DNA from: Glandiceps talaboti
Taxonomy: Eukaryota > Hemichordata > Enteropneusta > Spengelidae
DNA length: 22,500 nt
Assembly: GCF_964340395.1 (NCBI RefSeq)
Contig: NC_135563.1
Location: 3,384,422 to 3,406,921, forward strand
Reading direction: 5' to 3'
This document shows, piece after piece, positions 12,986 through 22,500 of this stretch. Position numbers and translations under genes: made by a program. The notes beneath the pieces are model-generated. The model saw only the letters and a list, made by a program, of their open reading frames with translations, made no database searches and was not told the origin of the DNA. How positions within the stretch are numbered: position 1 is the stretch's first letter; each line of letters opens with the position of its first letter.

Positions 12986-14317
12986 CACTACCCAGTTTAT
13001 ATCATTAAAGATGACAGTACCCAGTTTCTATCATTCATGATGACAGTACCCAGTTTATACCATTCAAGATGACAGTACCCACTTTACATCATTCACGATG
13101 ACAGTACCCAGTTTACATCATTCACGATGACAGTACCCACTTTACATCATTCACGATGACAGTACCCAGTTTACATCATTCACGATGACAGTACCCACTT
13201 TACATCATTCACGATGACAGTACCCAGTTTATATCATTCACGATGACAGTACCCACTTTACATCATTCACGATGACAGTACCCAGTTTATATCATTCACG
13301 ATGACTACCCACTTTACATCATTCAAGATGACAGTGCCCAGTTTACATCATTCACGATGACAGTACCCAGTTTATATCATTCAAGATGACAGTACCCAGT
13401 TTATATCATTCAAGATGACAGTACCCAGTTTATATCATTCAAGATGACAGTACCCAGTTTACATCATTCACGATGGCAGTACCCAGTTTACATCATTCAC
13501 GATGACAGTACCCAGTTTATATCATTCAAGATGACAGTACCCAGTTTATATCATTCAAGATGACAGTACCCAGTTTATACCATTCACGATGACAGTACCC
13601 ACTTTACATCATTCACGATGACAGTACCCAGTTTATATCATTCACGATGACAGTACCCACTTTATATCATTCAAGATGACAGTAACCAGTTTATATCATT
13701 CACGATGACAGTACCCAGTTTACATCATTCAAGATGACAGTACCCAGTTTATATCATTCACGATGACAGTACCCAGTTTACATCATTCACGATGACAGTA
13801 CCCAGTTTATACCATTCAAGATGACAGTACCCAGTTTATATCATTCACGATGACAGTACCCAGTTTACATCATTCAAGATGACAGTACCCAGTTTACATC
13901 ATTCAAGATGACAGTACCCAGTTTATATCATTCACGATGACAGTACCCAGTTTATATCATTCACGATGACAGAACCCAGTTCATACCATTCACGATGACA
14001 GTACCCAGTTTACATCATTCAAGATGACAGTACCCAGTTCATACCATTCACGATGACAGTACCCATTTTATACCATTCAAGATGATAGTACCCAGTTTAC
14101 ATCATTCACGATGACAGTACCCAGTTTATACCATTCAAGATGACAGTACCCACTTTATATCATTCAAGATGACAGTACCCACTTTACATCATTCACGATG
14201 ACAGTACCCAGTTTACATCATTCACGATGACAGTACCCAGTTTATATCATTCACGATGACAGTACCCAGTTTATATCATTAAAGATGACTGTACCCAGTT
14301 TCTATCATTAACGATGA
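12986..14317. repeat. Higher-order block D, internally deleted (1332 bp)
   Basis: This block is about half length. It keeps CAGTGCCC at 13332 and a 635-bp right end (T of GTAACC at 13683 to CACTACCC at 14318) of the same length as in A, B and C, but the middle with TCAGGATG is gone. A local run of alternating CCCACTTT and CCCAGTTT units (about 13075-13320) is private to this block. The total is 46 units minus 2 bp, explained by the 2-bp deletion near 13305. Confidence 0.8.
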
Positions 14318-14803
14318 CACTACCCAGTTTATATCATTAAAGATGACAGTACCCAGTTTCTATCATTCATGATGACAGTACCCAGTTTATACCATTCAAG
14401 ATGACAGTACCCACTTTACATCATTCACGATGACAGTACCCAGTTTACATCATTCACGATGACAGTACCCACTTTATATCATTCAAGATGACAATACCCA
14501 CTTTACATCATTCAAGATGACAGTACCCAGTTTATACCATTCACGATGACAGTACCCAATTTATATCATTCAAGATGACAGTACCCACTTTACATCATTC
14601 ACGATGACAGTAACCAATTTATATCATTCAAGATGACAGTACCCAATTTATATCATTCAAGATGACAGTACCCAATTTATATCATTCAAGATGACAGTAC
14701 CCAGTTTACATCATTCAAGATGACAGTACCCACTTTATATCATTCAAGATGACAGTACCCACTTTATATCATTCAAGATGACAGTACCCAGTTCATACCA
14801 TTC

Positions 14804-15468
14804 TACTCACTTCCATTAAAGAGGATCGCATTGAAATATTGTTGTAGTGTTAGTTGTTGATTGGAGGTATACGTATAGTACATACATTGACATGATTTCA
14901 ATAAAAGTTTCCAAACTTCAACATATGTCTTTTGATTGAGTATGACCAAAGTCTGTACGTTTGATTTAGTTTTACTATAAAAAGCTAGTGTTAATTCCAC
15001 GATAGATAAGGTTATTGGTAAAAAAATAACAGCGAAAAAATAAAAGAAAAAAATTCTCGTATAAAATAAAAGTATTCTAAACGATAATCAAATGTCAATG
15101 GCCATACTAAGTTAACCTTTGCTTTAAACTTCCCTGACAAACTTAGATTATTTAATGTAAAAATAATACAAATCAAAATTTCAATATAACTACGAGCACT
15201 AACATGATGAGTTTTACGATCGTAGATTAATTCAAATATTTTTAGGAATAAAACGATAAGTCAATGTGTGCCTTCGAAGAAACACGTGTACACGTCAAGA
15301 CAATAGTCACCTCTAAAATGTCAACGCTGGATCATTTCTTGGGAGACAAATATTAAAAATTAAAACAGCATATGTTATGGATGTAGACTCAAATTACAAG
15401 GCATACATCTAATGGTGAGATCTCCAAACACCTGCAATCACAGTCCAATCTCTATACATTGGCTATGT
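14804..15468. other. Unique AT-rich DNA, no gene recognised
   Basis: The minus strand has one 65-codon open frame (14803-15000) with no recognisable motif, and there are A-rich runs around 15020-15050. No transposon or RNA signature was seen. Confidence 0.6.
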
Positions 15469-15470
15469 TT

Positions 15471-15488
15471 TTACACACACACACACAC
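15471..15488. repeat. Short (AC)n microsatellite
   Basis: About nine AC dinucleotides in otherwise unique sequence. Confidence 0.85.
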
Positions 15489-16114
15489 TACCGTTAAGTC
15501 TTCCTTCGTTTTAAAATGAATTTCAGACTGAAGTAAAATGAAAATGTGAAATCTGTGGAAAGCATCGTGATTATTTTTCTTAAAATACTACAAAGACGTG
15601 AGACACTATGCACTGCTCTTTGATTTTATTTGATTCGAAAGACCTTACAACAAAACGTTCTCAGTTTTATAGCACAATTTTTACCTCCGTCATAATTTAT
15701 TGCATCTGTCAAAGTTTGATAATTGCATGGCGGCAGTAGATTGTTCTTTGCTTAATGGGGTCACTCGTCACCGCTAATCAATTCCGGCTATTTTGACACA
15801 TTGTATAAAAAACATAAAATCTTCTATCCCTACTTAAGCTGCTTTGTCATCATCTTAAGATTTCACAGGCGATCGAGACACCATCCTCGAGCCCTTTGTA
15901 CACCTCGCCGATAAATCACAACGAACTGTTGACGGCAACAATGACTGATTGACTGAACCATATGGTACTAAGTTTTACTGGAGTCTGACTTATTGTTTTA
16001 TTTTCTGTGTTATTCTCATGTTCCTGGTTCATTTGTTTTCTTTTGGTTTGTTTTTGTACTTGTTTGATAGTTTCTGTCAATGTGGGGTTATCAAACGACA
16101 AACGCCATACCACC
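15489..16114. other. Unique DNA, no gene recognised
   Basis: No supported gene. The T-rich segment 15985-16060 gives a hydrophobic peptide (cysteine, phenylalanine, leucine) in the frame that later enters the LINE remnant, but this is a by-product of T-rich DNA. An 8-bp inverted repeat, GTTTGATA (16062-16069) and TATCAAAC (16089-16096), forms a small stem. Confidence 0.55.
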
Positions 16115-16127
16115 ATATACATACATA
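16115..16127. repeat. Candidate left target-site duplication of the LINE fragment
   Basis: ATATACATACATA here is repeated exactly at 16559-16571, directly after the LINE tail. A 13-bp direct repeat bracketing a LINE fragment fits a target-site duplication. However, the right copy is part of an ACAT microsatellite, so a chance match of low-complexity sequence is possible. Confidence 0.4.
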
Positions 16128-16558
16128 TACATGGCCAACATCGCATGATGGTTGCACGCTTTAGGTGTTCAGCACATTGGCTACAAATTGAATTGGGGAG
16201 GAGAAATAATGTACACCGTGATGACAGAATATGTACTCTCTGTGACCTTCATGAGGTCGAGGACGAATTTCATTTCCTACTTAAATGTGCATTTTTCAAT
16301 CAATACCGGAATAAGTACATACCACATTACTTTTACTCTCCTCCTTCCTATACAAAATTCATTGAAATCATGCGTTCTGAAGACAGTGATACAATCCAAA
16401 AACTTGCTCTTTTTCTTTATCATGCACTATCTTTGAGAAAAGAAGCAAACACTATTTGCTGAGATTGTGACGTTTTTGTCTGACTATGTACTAATTTTCT
16501 TTGTATTTTGGGCCGATGGCCATTAAGTACAATAAAGTGACCAGAATGAATGAATGAA
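16128..16558 (+). mobile_element. 5'-truncated LINE (non-LTR retrotransposon) 3' end
   Basis: The fragment holds the end of a LINE open frame (stop at 16460-16462) followed by a 3' UTR of about 100 bp with the usual signs of a LINE end. These are a GGCC-GAT-GGCC hairpin (16511-16521), an AATAAA signal (16531-16536) and a terminal GAAT tetranucleotide run at about 16544-16557. Hairpins followed by short tandem tails in place of poly(A) are typical of L2/CR1-like LINEs, which is the likely clade by inference. The left boundary is set by the candidate target-site duplication and is uncertain. The endonuclease and the reverse transcriptase catalytic domains are absent, as expected from 5' truncation during target-primed reverse transcription. 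Confidence 0.8.
16139..16462 (+). pseudogene. LINE ORF2 C-terminal remnant (zinc-knuckle-like)
   Basis: The open frame from 16139 encodes about 107 residues beginning HRMMVARFRCSAHWLQIELG. Next comes a cysteine/histidine motif, C-x2-C-x9-H-x4-C (ICTLC ... EDEFHFLLKC), then a hydrophobic and basic tail ending KEANTIC and a stop. The order 'FR... IE.GR..., R.D.RIC.LC, VEDE.HFL..C' is the conserved C-terminal domain found after the reverse transcriptase of many invertebrate LINEs. In the full protein this region is thought to bind nucleic acid. No start codon belongs to it, since ATGs upstream lie in host sequence, so it is a dead 3' fragment. The frame is intact, with no stop or frameshift over about 320 bp, which points to a fairly recent insertion. 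Identification is from memory of the family pattern. Confidence 0.78.
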
Positions 16559-16731
<173 letters not shown>

Positions 16732-16733
<2 letters not shown>

Positions 16734-16916
16734 AATGAGTGAAAAAAGAAGGTGATTTGGTTACTCTTTACATTCGATTCGCTACTACAAATTTTCGTAT
16801 GGCCAGTATAGCTGGTCACACTCGTCAGGTGGGTGTATACAAACGAAACAAATCTGTAGTGGAGAATCGAATGAAACGAGTAACCAAGTCATCTTCTTTT
16901 CAGTTTCACTCATTTA
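16732..16916. repeat. Foldback element, about 65-bp imperfect inverted arms
   Basis: The left arm (16732-16795, starting TAAATGAGTGAAA) matches the reverse complement of the right arm (about 16846-16916, ending TTTCACTCATTTA). By eye there are about 7 mismatches and a 4-bp gap plus small end gaps. Shared blocks include TTGGTTACTC, CATTCGATTC and ACTACA. The roughly 50-bp centre holds the hammerhead-like core. It could be a foldback or MITE-like element, or the terminal part of a retroelement such as a Penelope-like element, a family known to carry hammerheads. No flanking target duplication was recognised. Confidence 0.8.
16793..16852 (-). ncRNA. Hammerhead-ribozyme-like motif
   Basis: On the minus strand the invariant box CUGACGA (plus 16822-16828) is followed by helix II and then GAAA (plus 16793-16796). 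Helix II is GUGUGACCAG paired with CUGGCCAUAC, ten positions with one G-U and one A-C mismatch, closed by the 5-nt loop CUAUA. CUGANGA and GAAA directly flanking a stable helix II is the hammerhead self-cleaving core. The foldback arms would form an unusually long helix III (type III topology), and UUC at plus 16847-16845 is a possible NUH cleavage triplet. Helix I (plus 16844-16829) is weak, with G-C and U-A, a UU/CC mismatch, then G-C and U-A, so it may be decayed or only a relic. No fold was computed. Confidence 0.5.
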
Positions 16917-17122
16917 TCAAGCTCTACATCCGTATAGAGCACTTTAAACCAGAAGATCTAGAACCTGCATATATATATATATTGACTTATCAAATAGTAT
17001 GGCCATGTACACTAGTATATACCAAATAGAAGTAGCAATAAGAAACAATTTGAAGGGCAAGATGCGAAAATTTATCAAGTTGTCACAATTAGTGTGATGG
17101 TCAAAACAAATCTTTCATCGCT
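16917..17122. other. Unique AT-rich DNA
   Basis: No gene was recognised. A short AT run lies at about 16970-16983. A plus-strand open frame crosses the foldback into this stretch but is explained by the inverted repeat and has no known domain. Confidence 0.55.
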
Positions 17123-17179
17123 AAAGCGCCCCCGCTCTCCCCGGGAAACCACACGACGATGAGCTCGAGGGGGCGCTTT
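17123..17179. repeat. GC-rich hairpin, 11-bp perfect stem AAAGCGCCCCC
   Basis: AAAGCGCCCCC (17123-17133) is the exact reverse complement of GGGGGCGCTTT (17169-17179), with a 35-nt loop. The 57-bp block is strongly GC-rich in AT-rich surroundings, so it may be the residue of a short mobile element (paired terminal inverted repeats) or a structured RNA element. It ends in a T run (17177-17181), which in bacteria would suggest a terminator but has no such meaning here. Confidence 0.6.
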
Positions 17180-18386
17180 TTCTCCGTTGGACGGGTCCAC
17201 ATCAAGTTGATTTCTGACTTTGGATTATCTCGATAGGTAAAACAGAAAGAAAATCTCCACATCGTTTGAATTCTGTGTAATCCATACAGTGATTTAATTT
17301 TAGGCGAAGGTTAATATTCGGTTTACCTTGAAGTTTGAGGATGGCTTAATGTCTTTAGGATCAAGTCAGCGGTTTGAATTTGAGGACTGACCATTGCTAC
17401 ACGATCAACATGAAACTGGAGACATCTATGTTCTTTGGTCTTCGAGTCTTTTTAAACATATAACAATTATACGTTATTTCGAACAATTGTGTAAACATAT
17501 GGGATGGATGATGAATATTGCATTTAATTTTGTTTTCTGTATGAATGGTATAGACCCAAGTTCTGATGGTGGGTACCAGTATTTTCCCCATTTGAAAAAA
17601 AAAAGTATTATCCGTAGGGAAGAGATAAGACGTGGTTGTAATTATATACCTTTGGCGAACTATTTATCCGTATCTGGAGCTAATGTTGCTTTACTAGATT
17701 TTAAGAGCAGTTGACCTCGGCTATAATACAGGTTATTATAAAAATATGTCATTCCATTATTAGTTAGTTTGATATCATATCACTCTTCTTTTTATCACTA
17801 TCAGTAATATGCGTATGAGTTTTGAAAATTTCAATTTGCATGTAAGGCCTTTTAGTGTCATTAGCTCGACGACATAGACTACACAAACATATCAATACCG
17901 GAGACAATGTAGATGTACCTTGAGTGGGATCCGTATCGCGAGATCATCAACGAGATAAACCTTGAACGAGATTTGTTGTCTTTCTGATTGCAATGTTCTA
18001 CATTATATCTAGGGTCGGTAATATGGACATGGTTTTTATACGAAGACAAAGCAAATACTAGATCCAAATGCGGATCAAAAATTCTTAATGGCGAGGAAAA
18101 TGTTTGCTATGCAAGATACTTGTGTCTGTGTCAAATCGTTTCAATCTTGTTTAGTCGAGAAAGCTGCCACAGAGCATGAATCACCAACGTTGAATCTGTA
18201 GATGCAATGATTTATACAGGATGCCAGATATACACCCAATCTCTTGCTCGGTTACACATGTACAGACAGACATACCGTCAGTCTTAACAAAATAGTCAGT
18301 TGACATTAATACATTTAGTAGTTAGTTAATTAGTGAGTTGGTGGAATAATTCATTATTTACTCTGTTTTGAAATTTTCTCACTCTT
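17180..18386. other. Unique AT-rich DNA, no gene recognised
   Basis: The longest open frame is 106 codons on the plus strand (17394-17714). It starts MLHDQHETGD and contains a KKKS and RREEIRRG stretch. It has no domain I recognise, and no splice or promoter context supports it. It could be a chance frame or an eroded transposon fragment. Confidence 0.5.
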
Positions 18387-18426
18387 CCAGTCAGAGTCAG
18401 TCAGCCAGTCAGTCAGCCAGCCAGCC

Positions 18427-18523
<97 letters not shown>

Positions 18524-18530
18524 GCCTGCC

Positions 18531-18569
<39 letters not shown>

Positions 18570-18600
18570 GTGCCTGTCTGTCTGTCTGTCAGTTAGTTAG
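18387..18600. repeat. (CTGT)n microsatellite with CAGT/CAGC flanks
   Basis: A CAGT/CAGC-rich lead (18387-18424) passes into about 40 CTGT units (18425-18590) with a few variants (TTTG near 18473, GCCTGCC near 18524, GTGTGCC near 18568), then CAGTTAGTTAG. The C-L-S-V open frame is a repeat translation. Confidence 0.95.
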
Positions 18601-18612
18601 TCGATTAATCGA
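18601..18612. other. 12-bp perfect palindrome TCGATTAATCGA
   Basis: It is identical to its reverse complement and sits at the right edge of the CTGT tract. No function can be assigned. Confidence 0.4.
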
Positions 18613-18948
18613 TCAATCATAATAATATAATAATGTGTTTTATTCATAGTACCGTGTCCACCGGCCTAACGTACAGAAATCAATATATACAAAAATCTGC
18701 GAATGTAGTGGTTTGTTGTGACAGCAATAGCACATACAATAATAATAATAATAATAATAATAGTAAATAAAACCAAAATTAGTCTATCATACTTTGACGT
18801 AGACGGAAAGCAAAAAATACAAACTTTGCTAAATTACTCTGAGTATAAACATGATTTGTTCTCATCAAAGGATAAAATTTAAATTGCGAAAGAGGCTGAA
18901 CGAAATATTGTGGGATATACAATTCTCGCAATTGTTGATAAACGATCA

Positions 18949-18950
<2 letters not shown>
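18613..18950. other. Unique DNA with an (AAT)n run
   Basis: An AAT trinucleotide run lies at about 18737-18763. Minus-strand and plus-strand open frames here are short (60-78 aa) and unrecognised. Confidence 0.6.
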
Positions 18951-19026
<76 letters not shown>

Positions 19027-19036
19027 CAAACAAACA
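18951..19036. repeat. (AATC)n then (CAAA)n microsatellite
   Basis: About 18 AATC units run from about 18951 to 19024 and then change to CAAA units. The N-Q-S-I peptide in the overlapping frames is a repeat translation. Confidence 0.95.
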
Positions 19037-19112
19037 ATTCACCAACCAGCGAACCAATTGGTCGGTCGGTCAGCCAGTCTATGTTAGTCGACCACATTAT
19101 ATATTACATTGG

Positions 19113-19258
19113 TATGCCTGCCTGCCTGCTCCCCCCTCTCTCTCTGTCAGTCTGTCTGTCCGTCTCCCTCCCTCCCTCTCTCTCTCTCCCTCTCTCTCTC
19201 GTGTGCGTGTGTATTGTATGTGTGTGTGTGTGTGTGCGTGTTTCTGTGTGTATGCATA
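19113..19258. repeat. Compound TGCC / CT / CCCT / GT low-complexity tract
   Basis: TGCC units lead into a pyrimidine-rich segment of CT and CCCT with a CTGT interruption (about 19129-19200), then GT/GCGT repeats up to about 19255. The pyrimidine part has triplex potential and the GT/GCGT part alternates purine and pyrimidine. Confidence 0.9.
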
Positions 19259-19503
19259 CATTTACATTTATATGAGTACGTGCATGACCACGTTATGTTA
19301 TTACTTGATCAGTTGGCTGGCTAGGTGGTTGATTGGTTAATCATTTAGTACGTTGTTTTGTCACCTAATAAACACAACAGCTATATGTAATATTTCTCCA
19401 CAGTCGGTTTGTATATTTCGTATCGTGTATTTATTGTATATCCTTGCTTTCCGATTTAATTTTTGGTTAAGGCGTTTTTTCAATCGCTTAGGACATATTT
19501 TTT

Positions 19504-19505
<2 letters not shown>
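19259..19505. other. Unique AT-rich spacer
   Basis: No gene, RNA or transposon signature was recognised. Confidence 0.55.
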
Positions 19506-19591
<86 letters not shown>

Positions 19592-19609
19592 AGAGAGAGA
19601 GGGAGATAG
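19506..19609. repeat. (GA)n microsatellite, first tract
   Basis: About 41 pure GA dinucleotides are followed by GATCTAGAGAGAGAGGGAGATAGA. The purine strand is the plus strand. Confidence 0.97.
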
Positions 19610-19690
19610 AGTAATAGAAAATGCGTAGCTAACTTCATGTACATGATTCAGAACACAATTTTCACGACCAACCAGTAATTTTTATTTAAT

Positions 19691-21021
<1,331 letters not shown>

Positions 21022-22500
21022 TAGCCTGACTGTGACAGGGTTTAGTTATAACCACGCCAGTAGCCTGACTGTGACAGGGTTTAGGTATAACCACACCAGT
21101 AGCCTGATTGTGACCGGGTTTAGGTATAACCACGCCGGTAGCCTGACTGTGACAGGGTTTAGGTATAACCACACCGGTAGCCTGACTGTGACAGGGTTTA
21201 GGTATAACCACACCAGTAGCCTGACTTTGACAGGGTTTAGGTATAACCACACCAGTAGCCTGACTGTGACAGGGTTTAGGTATAACCACGCCGGTAGCCT
21301 GACTGTGACAGAGTTTTATAGGTATAACCACGCCAGTAGCCTGACTGTGACAGGGTTTAGGTATAACCACGCCGGTAGCCTGACTGTGACAGAGTTTTAT
21401 AGGTATAACCACGCCAGTAGCCTGACTGTGACCGGGTTTAGGTATAACCACGCCGGTAGCCTGACTGTGACCGGGTTTAGGTATAACCACGCCAGTAGCC
21501 TGACTGTGACAGGGTTTAGGTATAACCACACCAGTAGCCTGACTGTGACCGGCCGGGTTTAGGTATAACCACACCAGTAGCCTGACTGTGACCGGATTTA
21601 GGTATAACCACACCAGTAGCCTGACTGTGACAGGGTTTAGGTATAACCACACCAGTAGCCTGACTGTGACAGGGTTTAGGTATAACCACACCAGTAGCCT
21701 GACTGTGACAGGGTTTAGGTATAACCACACCAGTAGCCTGACTGTGACCGGGTTTAGGTATAACCACACCTGTAGCCTGACTACATGTGACCGGGTTTAG
21801 GTATAACCACGCCAGTAGCCTGACTATACAGGGTTTAGGTATAACCACACCAGTAGCCTGACTGTGACAGGGTTTAGGTATAACCACGCCAGTAGCCTGA
21901 CTGTGATAGGGTTTAGGAATAACCACGCCAGGAGCCTGACTGTGACAGGGTTTAGGAATAACCACGCCAGTATAGCCTGACTGTGACAGGGTTTAGGTAT
22001 AACCACACCAGTAGCCTGACTGTGACAGGGTTTAGGTATAACCACGCCAGTAGCCTGACTGTGACCGGGTTTAGGTATAACCACACCTGTAGCCTGACTG
22101 TGACCGGGTTTAGGTATAACCACGCCAGTAACCTGACTATACAGGGTTTAGGTATAACCACACCAGTAGCCTGACTGTGACAGGGTTTAGGTATAACCAC
22201 GCCAGTAGCCTGACTGTGATAGGGTTTAGGAATAACCACGCCAGTAGCCTGACTGTGACAGGGTTTAGGAATAACCACGCCAGTATAGCCTGACTGACAG
22301 GGTTTAGGTATAACACACCAGTAGCCTGACTGTGACAGGGTTTAGGTATAACCACGCCAGTAGCCTGACTGTGACAGGGTTTAGGTATAACCACGCCAGT
22401 AGCCTGACTGTGACCAGCTTTAGGTATAACCACGCCAGTAGCCTGACTGTGACCGGGTTTAGGTATAACCACACCAGTAGCCTGACTGTGACCGGGTTTA
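21022..22500. repeat. 39-bp minisatellite, about 38 units, cut by window end
   Basis: Units contain GTGACAGGGTTTAGGTATAA followed by CCACRCC and AGTAGCCTGACT. Variable sites include CAGGG/CCGGG, CACACC/CACGCC, AGTAGCC/GGTAGCC, and a GAGTTTTATAGG form. Because 39 is 13 codons, three frames stay open across units. Plus reads SLTVTGFRYNHTS. Minus reads GVVIPKPCHSQAT and, one frame over, WLYLNPVTVRLLV. Frame-breaking indels (a missing GTG before ACAGGG at 21825 and 22138, extra TA before TAGCC near 21971 and 22284, an extra ACAT at about 21783) switch the reading frame within the array, so the 321-codon minus frame (20804-21769) is best read as a by-product of the periodicity. Confidence 0.95.

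Larger units (their letters stand above)
3988..14803. repeat. 29-bp minisatellite, about 373 tandem units
   Basis: A 29-bp unit containing the core TGACAGTACCCAGTTTATAT, followed by CATTCAA or CATTCAC, is repeated head to tail for 10,816 bp, which equals 373 units to within 1 bp. Common variants are TATATC, TACATC, TATACC and TTCATACC after the core, and A/C before the next GATGAC. Rare indels include an extra 3 bp near 4470 and a 2-bp loss near 13305. The unit is not a multiple of three and contains TGA on both strands, so the array is closed in all six frames and non-coding. The left 1 kb is more diverged than the middle, as expected when unequal exchange homogenises the interior of an array. 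Confidence 0.98.

Noticed and set aside
3988-14803. 29-bp direct repeats resembling CRISPR repeat length
   Set aside because: Units are head to tail with no unique spacers, and the context is eukaryotic. It is a minisatellite.
16007-16138. Hydrophobic N-terminus fused to the LINE remnant, looking like a membrane or signal segment
   Set aside because: It is T-rich host DNA upstream of the likely LINE insertion point. The fusion is accidental.
17123-17181. GC hairpin followed by T run read as a rho-independent terminator
   Set aside because: The setting is a eukaryotic nuclear genome with no upstream gene, so a bacterial terminator has no meaning here.
17394-17714. 106-aa plus-strand open frame as a gene
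   Set aside because: There is no known domain, codon signature, splice context or homologue I can recall. This length can occur by chance.
18368-19324. Open frames with C-L-S-V, N-Q-S-I and S-L-S-L repeats
   Set aside because: They are translations of CTGT, AATC and CT/GT microsatellites, with no unique domain attached.
21022-22500. Telomeric or subtelomeric repeat because of GGGTTTAGG
   Set aside because: The motif occurs once per 39-bp unit and is not a tandem hexamer or heptamer, so the array is not telomere sequence.

Overview
The window looks like intergenic or intronic DNA of an animal nuclear genome. It is AT-rich and eukaryotic: there are no bacterial-style operons or ribosome binding sites, microsatellites are dense, and it contains the 3' tail of a non-LTR retrotransposon (LINE). 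The LINE tail and a hammerhead-like retroelement motif fit a non-vertebrate metazoan, probably a marine invertebrate, but the phylum cannot be named from sequence alone. No intact cellular protein-coding gene, tRNA or rRNA can be supported. Nearly all long open frames are translations of simple repeats.

Layout. 1-1450: unique AT-rich DNA. 1451-1953: pentanucleotide microsatellites (AACAC, then AATAC, then AACAC). 2021-2441: a tract of about 420 bp of almost strictly alternating purine/pyrimidine (ACAT, GCAT, CGCA, CA). 2442-3987: unique DNA ending with a perfect CRE palindrome and a 14-bp palindrome. 3988-14803: a 10.8-kb minisatellite with a 29-bp unit, about 373 copies, with a clear higher-order structure of 83-92 units. 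14804-16114: unique DNA. 16128-16558: a 5'-truncated LINE 3' end, encoding a CxxC...H...C C-terminal domain and ending in a GGCC hairpin, AATAAA and a GAAT tail. 16559-16733: a sequence-symmetric microsatellite. 16732-16916: a foldback element whose minus strand carries a hammerhead-ribozyme-like core. 17123-17179: a GC-rich hairpin. 18387-19820: CTGT, AAT, AATC, pyrimidine-rich/GT and two long GA microsatellites. 19820-21021: unique DNA. 21022-22500, running off the window: a second minisatellite with a 39-bp unit, open in three reading frames because 39 is divisible by 3.

There is no gene network to describe. The main interest is structural. It lies in the hammerhead-like foldback next to a LINE tail, the nested block amplification of the 29-bp array, and the 13-codon periodicity of the 39-bp array. 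All copy numbers and spacings were counted by hand from marker variants. No alignment, folding or database search was run.
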